Below are positions 1 through 6,477 of a stretch of 7,778 bases of DNA, one piece after another. The stretch is from an uncultured Clostridia bacterium (GTDB lineage: Bacteria > Bacillota > Clostridia > Oscillospirales > CAG-272). The stretch's first letter is position 1. Every line of letters begins with the position of its first letter. The translations under genes and the position numbers were made by a program. The notes under the pieces are model-generated. The model was given only the letters and a program-made list of their open reading frames with translations, had not been told where the DNA came from and did not search any database. The DNA is taken from assembly GCA_946061315.1 (NCBI GenBank), contig CAMGRB010000058.1, positions 1 through 7,778 of the forward strand. Direction: 5' to 3'.

Positions 1-108
1 ATGCACTATACGTATACGCAAACACATTACAAATTATAGCAAAAATGACTTTCGATTTCAACACATTTTATTAAAAACAGAAAAAAATTTCAAAACTCCT
101 TTTTTTGC

Positions 109-137
109 TTGACACGGGAGCGCGCATTTGATATAAT
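109..137 (+). promoter_or_regulatory. Consensus sigma-A promoter of the citrate synthase operon
   Basis: The -35 box TTGACA (109-114) and the -10 box TATAAT (132-137) both match the housekeeping consensus exactly and are 17 bases apart, the ideal spacing. Transcription should start near 143-146, giving a leader of about 30 bases before the ATG at 176. That is too short for a riboswitch or attenuator. A- and T-tracts at 81-106 lie just upstream and could act as an UP element. The spacer holds a small GC-rich patch (GCGCGC, 120-125) in otherwise AT-rich DNA. In the flank at 1-108 I see no gene and no convincing terminator. A promoter this close to consensus implies strong basal expression, so any control probably works by repression. 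Confidence 0.9.
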
Positions 138-149
138 CTATTATTATAT
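131..149. repeat. Inverted repeat over the -10 box and start site, possible operator
   Basis: ATATAAT (131-137) and ATTATAT (143-149) form a perfect 7-bp inverted repeat around a 5-base centre. It covers the -10 box and the expected transcription start. It contains ATAA-N7-TTAT, which resembles the dyad I recall for CcpC, the LysR-type repressor of the Bacillus aconitase gene. Half of the repeat is the -10 box itself and the region is AT-rich, so chance is a real alternative. No regulator gene for it is visible in the window. Confidence 0.35.
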
Positions 150-162
150 ATTTGTGATCCAA

Positions 163-170
163 AGAGGTGG
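163..170 (+). promoter_or_regulatory. Ribosome binding site that fixes the citrate synthase start
   Basis: AGAGGTGG ends 5 bases before the ATG at 176. An in-frame GTG at 167 would give a protein three residues longer, but that GTG lies inside the Shine-Dalgarno sequence and has no ribosome binding site of its own. The ATG at 176 is therefore preferred. Confidence 0.85.
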
Positions 171-175
171 CGAAA

Positions 176-1540
176 ATGCTCGAAATTTCAAATAAGACGA
201 ATCTGCTTGAGCAGAAGTCGTATAAATATCAGCTTCAGGACGTAGAGGAGCCTAATCTCTACCGCGACATATACAGTTACGATGAAGTGCCGAAGGTGCC
301 GTTTAACCACAGGAGAGTGCCTATGGGTATGCCCGAGGAGATATGGATAACCGACACTACCCTGCGTGACGGTCAGCAGGCGGTTGAGCCTTATACCGTC
401 GAGGAGATTGTCGAAATTTATAAACTGCTCGCGCGCCTCGGAGGTCCGAAAGGTCTTATAAGGCAGACGGAATTTTTCATATACAGCAAAAAAGACAGAG
501 AGGCCGTTGAAAAGTGCCAGGAGCTTGGGTACAAATTTCCCGAAATAACGACGTGGATACGTGCTAATAAAGAGGACTTCAAGCTCGTGCGCGATCTTGG
601 AATAAAGGAAACGGGCATACTTGTGAGTGCCTCGGACTATCACATATTCAAAAAGTTAAAAATGACGCGCCGTGAGGCTATGAATTTATATCTTTCCTCC
701 GTTGCGGAGGCTTTTGAGGCGGGTATCCGCCCGAGATGCCATCTCGAAGACATAACCCGTGCGGACTTTTACGGCTTTGTCGTTCCGTTTGTAAACGAGC
801 TTCAGAAAATGTCCGAGGACGCGGGTATCCCCGTAAAGATACGTGCGTGTGACACTATGGGCTACGGAATACCTTATACCGAGGTTGCCCTGCCCCGAAG
901 CGTTCCCGGTATTATTTACGGTTTGCAGCACTACTCCGACGTGCCGAGCGATATGCTTGAATGGCACGGTCACAACGATTTTTACAAGGCTGTTGCAAAC
1001 GCATCTACCGCCTGGCTCTACGGAGCTTCTGCAGTCAACTGTTCTCTGCTCGGCATAGGAGAGCGCACGGGAAATATTCCGCTTGAGGCTATGGTATTCG
1101 AGTACGCTTCCTTGCGCGGAACTCTTGACGGAATGGACACGACGGTAATTACCGAAATTGCGGAATTTTTCAAAAAGAAGATAGGTTATGAAATTCCTCC
1201 GATGACGCCGTTTGTCGGCTCAAGCTTCAACGTGACCAAGGCGGGTATTCACGCGGACGGGCTTTTGAAGGACGAGGAGATTTACAATATATTCAATACA
1301 AAGAAGCTTCTTAACAAGACGGCGGGCGTTTCCATAACCAAGACCTCGGGGCTTGCGGGAATTGCGTACTGGATAAATCAGCATTACGAATTGCCCGAGG
1401 ATAAGGCGGTAGACAAAAGAGATCCGCTCGTTCTTGCCGTAAAGACGTGGGTTGACGCTCAATATGACGAAGGGCGCCAGACCGCTATAACCGACCACGA
1501 GATAGAAACGAAGATAGCGGAATTTTCAAAAGAACTGTAA
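176..1540 (+). CDS. Re-type citrate synthase (isopropylmalate/homocitrate synthase family)
   Basis: Predicted to condense acetyl-CoA with oxaloacetate to citrate in the cytoplasm, using the Re-face enzyme of anaerobes that is unrelated to ordinary GltA. The 454-residue protein belongs to the DRE-TIM metallolyase family. After an N-terminal segment of about 55 residues comes DTTLRDGQQ (60-68), holding the metal and catalytic residues. The metal-binding HGHND lies at 264-268, GIGERTGN at 293-300 and AGIHADG at 356-362. The C-terminal LeuA allosteric domain is missing, which argues against 2-isopropylmalate synthase. Homocitrate synthase is the main alternative by sequence, but the next two genes are aconitase and isocitrate dehydrogenase, and Re-citrate synthases of clostridia occur in exactly this setting. 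It is the first gene of the operon and ends in TAA, which touches the ribosome binding site of the aconitase gene. Confidence 0.9.
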   Translation: MLEISNKTNLLEQKSYKYQLQDVEEPNLYRDIYSYDEVPKVPFNHRRVPMGMPEEIWITDTTLRDGQQAVEPYTVEEIVEIYKLLARLGGPKGLIRQTEFFIYSKKDREAVEKCQELGYKFPEITTWIRANKEDFKLVRDLGIKETGILVSASDYHIFKKLKMTRREAMNLYLSSVAEAFEAGIRPRCHLEDITRADFYGFVVPFVNELQKMSEDAGIPVKIRACDTMGYGIPYTEVALPRSVPGIIYGLQHYSDVPSDMLEWHGHNDFYKAVANASTAWLYGASAVNCSLLGIGERTGNIPLEAMVFEYASLRGTLDGMDTTVITEIAEFFKKKIGYEIPPMTPFVGSSFNVTKAGIHADGLLKDEEIYNIFNTKKLLNKTAGVSITKTSGLAGIAYWINQHYELPEDKAVDKRDPLVLAVKTWVDAQYDEGRQTAITDHEIETKIAEFSKEL

Positions 1541-1552
1541 AAGGAGAACAAA

Positions 1553-3472
1553 ATGGGACTTACAATAGCGCAAAAGATTATAAAAGAGCATCTTGTAAGC
1601 GGTAAGATGGTAGCGGGCGAGGAGATCGCTTTGAGAATAGACCAGACGCTAACGCAAGACGCAACGGGCACTATGGCGTACCTCGAATTTGAGTCGATAG
1701 GCATAGAAAGAGTGCGTACAAAGCTCTCCGTTGCATATATAGACCACAACACGTTGCAGTCCGGATTTGAAAACGCGGACGACCACAGATACATTCAGTC
1801 CGTTGCGAAGAAATACGGAATAAGATTTTCGCGTCCCGGAAACGGCATATGCCATCAGGTACACCTTGAAAGATTCGGCGTGCCGGGAATGACGCTCATA
1901 GGCTCGGACAGCCACACCCCGACGGCAGGCGGTATCGGTATGCTCGCCATGGGCGCGGGCGGACTTGACGTTGCCGTTGCAATGGGCGGCGGAGCTTACT
2001 ATATAACGATGCCCAAAATGTATAAAGTAAACCTTACGGGCAAGCTCAACGATTGGGTGAGCGCAAAGGACGTAAGCCTTGAAATACTGCGCATACTCTC
2101 CGTAAAGGGCGGTGTCGGAGCAATTATAGAATGGGGCGGCGAGGGAATAAAAACTCTTTCCGTGCCGGAGCGCGCGACGATAACCAATATGGGGACGGAG
2201 CTCGGGGCAACGACCTCGATATTCCCGTCCGACGAGGTAACGAGAGAATTTCTCAAAGCACAGGGCAGAGAGAAAGATTTCGTGCCGCTTTCAAGCGACC
2301 CCGACGCAGTTTACGACAGAGTGATAGATATAGATCTTTCAAAGGTGGAGCCTCTGCTTGCCTGCCCTCACAGTCCCGACAACGTAAAAAGCGTTACGGA
2401 GCTTGCGGGAACGAAGATAGACCAGGTATGTATAGGCTCGTGCACGAACTCCTCGCTTCGCGATATGTTAAGAGTTGCAAGTATGTTAAAGGGCAAAACG
2501 GTTGCCGACAGCGTAAGCCTCTCGGTTTCTCCCGGTTCAAAGCAGGTGCTTTCAATGCTTGCGGACTGCGGCGCGCTCTCCGATATTCTGGCATCCGGCG
2601 CAAGAGTGCTTGAATGTGCGTGCGGTCCCTGTATAGGTATGGGCTTCTCGCCTAATTCCAAGGGCGTTTCGCTGCGAACTTTCAACAGGAACTTCGAGGG
2701 CAGAAGCGGCACGAAGGACGCCTCCGTTTACCTCGTATCACCCGAAATTGCGGTAGCTTCCGCACTTACGGGATATATAACCGACCCGAGAACGATGGGC
2801 GCTTACGAAAAGATAGAGCTGCCCGAAAAATTCAAGATCAACGACAGCGCGGTGCTCATGCCGGCTTCTCCCGAGGAAGCAAAGGACGTTGTGGTGGTAA
2901 GAGGTCCCAACATAAAACCCTTCCCCGAAACGCATCCGCTTGAGGACAAGATAAGTGCGGAGCTTACGCTTAAAGTCGGCGACAATATAACCACGGACCA
3001 CATTATGCCTGCGGGCGCCAAGATACTTCCCTACCGTTCAAATATTCCTTATCTCTCGAAATTCTGTTTCGCCGTGTGTGACGAAACGTTTTCAGAAAGA
3101 GCAAAGGCGGCGGGAAAGAGCTTTATCGTCGGCGGCTCGAACTACGGTCAGGGCTCGTCAAGAGAGCACGCAGCACTCGTTCCGCTGTATCTCGGCGTTC
3201 GGGCGGTAGTGGCAAAGAGCTTTGCAAGAATACATGCGGCAAACCTCATAAATGCGGGAATACTTCCGTTGACGTTTGAAAATCCTGACGATTACGACAA
3301 GTGTGTTCAGGGAGAAAATATGACGCTTGAGAACGTTTTTGACGGAATGGAAAAAGGCAGAATTATCCTTAAAACCGACAAATACGAAATTCCGCTTACC
3401 TGCCACTATACAAAAAGACAAATCGACATACTTAAAGCGGGCGGACTTCTCGCTTATACGAAAGGGGAATAA
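1553..3472 (+). CDS. acn: Aconitate hydratase (aconitase), [4Fe-4S] enzyme
   Basis: Isomerises citrate to isocitrate through cis-aconitate. The 639 residues match the shorter, mitochondrial-like aconitase type rather than the roughly 890-residue AcnA/IRP1 type. The N-terminal domain carries the active-site GSDSHTPTAGG (117-127, with D119 and H121). The three cluster cysteines are C297 in GSCTNSS and C357 and C360 in CGPCIG. The C-terminal swivel domain has GSSREHAAL (534-542), whose first Ser and Arg (S535, R537) match the catalytic pair of mitochondrial aconitase, and SFARIHAANL (556-565) with the substrate-binding Arg. No key residue is missing. The site AAAAGGAG (1539-1546) overlaps the citrate synthase stop codon and lies 6 bases before ATG, so the two genes are probably translationally coupled. 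The cluster should be sensitive to oxygen. Confidence 0.97.
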   Translation: MGLTIAQKIIKEHLVSGKMVAGEEIALRIDQTLTQDATGTMAYLEFESIGIERVRTKLSVAYIDHNTLQSGFENADDHRYIQSVAKKYGIRFSRPGNGICHQVHLERFGVPGMTLIGSDSHTPTAGGIGMLAMGAGGLDVAVAMGGGAYYITMPKMYKVNLTGKLNDWVSAKDVSLEILRILSVKGGVGAIIEWGGEGIKTLSVPERATITNMGTELGATTSIFPSDEVTREFLKAQGREKDFVPLSSDPDAVYDRVIDIDLSKVEPLLACPHSPDNVKSVTELAGTKIDQVCIGSCTNSSLRDMLRVASMLKGKTVADSVSLSVSPGSKQVLSMLADCGALSDILASGARVLECACGPCIGMGFSPNSKGVSLRTFNRNFEGRSGTKDASVYLVSPEIAVASALTGYITDPRTMGAYEKIELPEKFKINDSAVLMPASPEEAKDVVVVRGPNIKPFPETHPLEDKISAELTLKVGDNITTDHIMPAGAKILPYRSNIPYLSKFCFAVCDETFSERAKAAGKSFIVGGSNYGQGSSREHAALVPLYLGVRAVVAKSFARIHAANLINAGILPLTFENPDDYDKCVQGENMTLENVFDGMEKGRIILKTDKYEIPLTCHYTKRQIDILKAGGLLAYTKGE

Positions 3473-3474
3473 AA

Positions 3475-4623
3475 ATGGAAGAACAGATAAAGGTTGCAAC
3501 GGAAAAATTCGAATCTCTTTTGCGCGCGCAGATAGAAAGAGCGCAAAAAATGGAGGAAAACCCCGTAAAGAAGGATTTTTCCAAAGCGGATAAAATAATA
3601 ATCGGCGTTTGCGGCGGCGACGGAATAGGTCCCGTTATAACAAACGAGGCGGTAAAGGTTCTTAACGCTCTTTTGGAGGACGAGATAAAGTCCGGCAAAA
3701 TAGATATAAGAGTGATAGACGGTCTTACGATAGAAAGAAGACTTGAGAGGGGCGAGGCAGTTCCCTCCGACACTCTTGCGGAAATAAAGAAATGCGACGT
3801 TTTGCTCAAAGGTCCGACAACGACCCCGAAGGGTGGAACGATGGAGAGTGCCAACGTTGCTTTAAGACGTGAGCTTGACCTCTATGCAAACGTAAGACCC
3901 GTGTCCGTTCCCGAAAAGAACATAGACTGGATATTCTACCGTGAAAATACGGAGGGTGAGTACGTTCTCGGCTCAAAGGGAGTTGAAATTGACGGCGTTT
4001 TAGCTTTTGATTTCAAGGTAACTACCGACAAGGGAACGAAAAGAATTGCCCGCGCCGCATTCGAGTATGCAAAGAACAACGGCAAAAACAACGTGGCAAT
4101 AGTGACCAAAGCCAACATTATGAAAAAGACGGACGGCAAGTTCTCAAAGCTCTGCCACGAGGTTGCCGAGGAATATCCCGATATAACCGCAGAAGATTGG
4201 TACATTGATATAATGTCCGCAAACCTTGTAAACCCCGCACTTCAATCGAAGTTCCAGGTGTTCGTCCTGCCCAATCTCTACGGCGATATAATAACCGACG
4301 AGGCGGCACAGATACAGGGTGGCGTCGGAACGGCGGGAAGCGCGAGCATAGGCGACAAGTACGCAATGTTCGAGGCTATACACGGCTCTGCTCCGAGAAT
4401 GGTTGAACGCGGTGCCGCAGCATATGCAAATCCCACAAGCATGATAAAGGCTGCCGAAATGCTCCTTCGCCATATATGCAGGACGAAAGAGGCAGACAGG
4501 CTTGAAAAGGCACTTACCGTCTGCACCGAAACCGAAAAGAAAATCGAGATTACGCGTGACTGCAAGGGTGCTACCTGCTCCGAGTTCGGCGACTATATAA
4601 TAGAAACGCTGAAAAGATTTTAA
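3475..4623 (+). CDS. icd: Isocitrate dehydrogenase, decarboxylating (NADP or NAD type)
   Basis: Oxidatively decarboxylates isocitrate to 2-oxoglutarate, completing the route to glutamate. The 382-residue protein is a beta-decarboxylating dehydrogenase. GGDGIGP is at 47-53. Isocitrate-specific S125 and N127 (in ESANVALRR) match Ser113 and Asn115 of the E. coli enzyme and are absent from isopropylmalate dehydrogenases. R131, R141, Y163 and K212 complete the substrate site. NLYGDIITDEAAQ (267-279) supplies the metal-binding aspartates D271 and D275. CSEFGD lies at 368-373. The cofactor loop reads HGSAPRM (303-309) followed by an insertion of about three residues relative to E. coli, so coenzyme choice cannot be assigned with certainty. 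A helical, charged N-terminus of about 38 residues precedes the fold. The start is supported by AAAGGGGA (3461-3468), which lies inside the last aconitase codons. Only 2 bases separate the genes. Confidence 0.93.
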   Translation: MEEQIKVATEKFESLLRAQIERAQKMEENPVKKDFSKADKIIIGVCGGDGIGPVITNEAVKVLNALLEDEIKSGKIDIRVIDGLTIERRLERGEAVPSDTLAEIKKCDVLLKGPTTTPKGGTMESANVALRRELDLYANVRPVSVPEKNIDWIFYRENTEGEYVLGSKGVEIDGVLAFDFKVTTDKGTKRIARAAFEYAKNNGKNNVAIVTKANIMKKTDGKFSKLCHEVAEEYPDITAEDWYIDIMSANLVNPALQSKFQVFVLPNLYGDIITDEAAQIQGGVGTAGSASIGDKYAMFEAIHGSAPRMVERGAAAYANPTSMIKAAEMLLRHICRTKEADRLEKALTVCTETEKKIEITRDCKGATCSEFGDYIIETLKRF

Positions 4624-4662
4624 CCGTATTCTTTGCTCCGATCGAGCATAAAATAAAACGTG

Positions 4663-4670
4663 AAAAGGAG
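4663..4670 (+). promoter_or_regulatory. Ribosome binding site that fixes the phosphohexomutase start
   Basis: AAAAGGAG ends 7 bases before the ATG at 4678. An in-frame GTG at 4660 would add six residues, but they would be encoded by the Shine-Dalgarno sequence itself and no ribosome binding site precedes that GTG. The ATG at 4678 is preferred. Confidence 0.88.
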
Positions 4671-4677
4671 AATAAAT

Positions 4678-6354
4678 ATGAAACAGCTTTCAAAGAAAAT
4701 TCTCGACACTTATAATTTCTGGCGCAATAATGATTTCTTCGACGAAAAGACGAGAGATGAGCTCAATGCCAATCTGACCGACGAGGAAATTGAGGACCGC
4801 TTCTGGCGTGATCTTGAGTTCGGCACGGGCGGACTGCGCGGAGTAATGGGCGCAGGAACGAACAGAATGAACAAGTACATTATAAGAAAGGCAACGAGAG
4901 GATTTGCAAACTACTTAAACGACAAGTACGGCAAAGACGTATCAAAGGGCGTTGCAATAGGCTTCGATTCAAGAAATCACTCGGACGAGTTTGCCCTTGA
5001 AGCCGCACGCACGATGGCGGCGGCGGGAATCCCCGTTTACCTCTATGACGACATTATGCCGACCCCTGTTCTCTCCTTTACCGTAAGAGAGCTCGGCTGC
5101 GTCGGCGGAATTGTAGTAACGGCAAGCCACAACCCGAAGGAATACAACGGTTACAAGGTGTATAACGACGAGGGTTGCCAGGTATTGATTGACGACGCAA
5201 ACAAAATAATCTCCTACGTAAACGCAATAGACGATATAACCGCAATTCCCGTAGCAAACGAGGCGGCGGCAAGAGATGCGGGTATTATAAATCACGTTCC
5301 CGCAGACGTTATTGACAAATTCTGCGAGGCGGTAAAGGCGCAGGCGCACGATATAGGAGAAAAGAGCGCAAAAATTATCTACACTCCCCTTCACGGAACG
5401 GGAAATAAGCCCGTTCGCAGAGTTCTTTCCGAGCTCGGCTATGACGTAACGGTCGTAAAGGAGCAGGAAAAGCGTGACGGCAACTTCCCTACCGTCGTAT
5501 CCCCCAACCCCGAAAACGCGGAGGCGCTTTCGCTCGGTATAAAGCTCTGTGAGGAAACGGGCTCCGACCTTATTTTCGGAACAGACCCCGACTGCGACAG
5601 GGTGGGTATTGCCGTAAATACAAAAGACGGCATGAAGCTTCTGACAGGCAACCAGGTCGGCGCTTTGCTTGTCGATTACGTCATAAAGATGAACAAAGCA
5701 AAGCTAGGCGAAAAATCAACGGTTATAAAGACGATAGTGACGAGCGAGCTTGGCGCGGTAATAGCAAAGAGCAACGGACTCAAAGTTATAGAAACTTTGA
5801 CGGGCTTTAAGTTTATCGGCGAGCAGATAGGCATTTTTGAAAAGACGGGCTCGGGTGATTTCGTTATAGGCTACGAGGAGAGCTACGGCTACCTTGTGGG
5901 CACCCACGCAAGAGATAAGGACGCCGTCGTTTCCTCTATGCTCATTTGCGAGATGACCTCGTACTACAAAAATCAGGGCAAGACGCTTATCGACGTTATG
6001 AATGAAATATACGCAAAATACGGATACTTCCTCGACAAGCTCGATTCGTTCACCCTTACGGGCATTGACGGAGTTCAGAAAATAGGCAAGATAATGGAGG
6101 AGATGAGAGGCAAAGGAACCGCCCTTATCGACGGCATTGTCAAGGTTTATGACTACGAAAAGGGCATTGACAACCTGCCCGTATCCGACGTTTTGAAATT
6201 CGTATTTGAGGACGGCTCGTGGATAGCCATTCGTCCTTCGGGAACGGAGCCGAAAATCAAGGTTTACTACTCCGTAAAGGGCAACGACAGAGCGCACGCC
6301 GAAAAAGTTCTCGAATCACGCAGAGGCGTAATAAACGAAATAATAAACGGTTAA
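4678..6354 (+). CDS. pgcA: Phosphoglucomutase/phosphomannomutase (PgcA-like)
   Basis: Alpha-D-phosphohexomutase that most likely interconverts glucose 1-phosphate and glucose 6-phosphate, linking glycolysis to UDP-glucose, glycogen and envelope sugars. The 558 residues agree with the PgcA/PGM2-like branch (about 560-580) rather than the 450-residue GlmM/ManB branch. All four domain signatures are present in order: the phosphoserine loop TASHNPKEYNGYK (148-160, catalytic S150), the metal loop GTDPDCDRVG (301-310, with D303, D305 and D307), the sugar-recognition loop GYEESYGYLVG (398-408) and the phosphate-binding RPSGTEPKIKVYY (519-531). Mannose phosphates could be alternative substrates, since sequence does not separate these well. 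The gene starts 54 bases after isocitrate dehydrogenase with no convincing terminator or promoter between, so it may be the last gene of the operon. A strong terminator follows its stop. Confidence 0.93.
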   Translation: MKQLSKKILDTYNFWRNNDFFDEKTRDELNANLTDEEIEDRFWRDLEFGTGGLRGVMGAGTNRMNKYIIRKATRGFANYLNDKYGKDVSKGVAIGFDSRNHSDEFALEAARTMAAAGIPVYLYDDIMPTPVLSFTVRELGCVGGIVVTASHNPKEYNGYKVYNDEGCQVLIDDANKIISYVNAIDDITAIPVANEAAARDAGIINHVPADVIDKFCEAVKAQAHDIGEKSAKIIYTPLHGTGNKPVRRVLSELGYDVTVVKEQEKRDGNFPTVVSPNPENAEALSLGIKLCEETGSDLIFGTDPDCDRVGIAVNTKDGMKLLTGNQVGALLVDYVIKMNKAKLGEKSTVIKTIVTSELGAVIAKSNGLKVIETLTGFKFIGEQIGIFEKTGSGDFVIGYEESYGYLVGTHARDKDAVVSSMLICEMTSYYKNQGKTLIDVMNEIYAKYGYFLDKLDSFTLTGIDGVQKIGKIMEEMRGKGTALIDGIVKVYDYEKGIDNLPVSDVLKFVFEDGSWIAIRPSGTEPKIKVYYSVKGNDRAHAEKVLESRRGVINEIING

Positions 6355-6359
6355 TTTAT

Positions 6360-6399
6360 AAAAAGAAGTAAAATCGTCACGGAGATTTTACTTCTTTTT
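6360..6399. terminator. Strong intrinsic terminator after the phosphohexomutase gene
   Basis: A perfect 16-bp stem pairs 6360-6375 (core AGAAGTAAAATC) with 6384-6399 (core GATTTTACTTCT) around an 8-base loop, GTCACGGA. It begins 6 bases after the stop codon and ends in a run of six T. Most stem pairs are A-T, but the length should compensate. The A-rich left arm gives a T-rich tail on the other strand too, so it could work in both directions. Confidence 0.9.
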
Positions 6400-6401
6400 T
6401 A

Positions 6402-6430
6402 TTGCATTATATTTCCTTTTGTGATATTCT
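6402..6430 (+). promoter_or_regulatory. Probable promoter of the VTT-domain membrane protein gene
   Basis: A weak -35 (TTGCAT, 6402-6407) lies 17 bases before TATTCT (6425-6430), a 4-of-6 match to the -10 consensus. The -10 is preceded by TGA (6422-6424), fitting the extended -10 pattern TGn, which can offset a poor -35. It sits directly after the terminator and about 48 bases before the start codon, where a promoter is needed. The leader contains a short imperfect hairpin (6438-6453). Confidence 0.5.
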
Positions 6431-6477
6431 AATATTTGAGAGCATCGCTTCTCTTTTAGTTATCGGAGGATATTTTA

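Noticed and set aside
7..16. Palindrome TATACGTATA near the left edge
   Set aside because: Ten bases only, about 100 bases from the -35 box, not repeated elsewhere in the flank; no basis for calling it an operator.
21..67. Direct repeat AACACATT at 21-28 and 60-67, considered as regulator binding sites
   Set aside because: Only 8 bases, two copies, in AT-rich DNA; expected by chance and without further symmetry.
45..74. Nine-codon open frame upstream of the operon, considered as a leader peptide
   Set aside because: It lies upstream of the promoter, has no ribosome binding site and would not be on the operon transcript.
167..175. GTG start at 167 for the citrate synthase
   Set aside because: The GTG lies inside the Shine-Dalgarno sequence serving the ATG at 176 and has no ribosome site of its own.
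4634..4648. Hairpin after isocitrate dehydrogenase as a terminator
   Set aside because: The stem is only 5 bp and is followed by an A-rich stretch rather than a T-run.
4660..4677. GTG start at 4660 for the phosphohexomutase
   Set aside because: The added six residues would be encoded by the AAAAGGAG ribosome site of the ATG at 4678.
5716..6297. Long antisense open frame (193 codons) opposite the phosphohexomutase, and similar ones opposite the other enzyme genes
   Set aside because: They lie fully inside well-supported genes, have no ribosome sites or recognisable domains, and arise from the codon use of the real strand.
6438..6453. Imperfect hairpin in the leader of the membrane protein gene, considered as attenuator or riboswitch part
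   Set aside because: The stem has a bulge and only about six pairs; there is no alternative pairing partner or known aptamer motif in the short leader.
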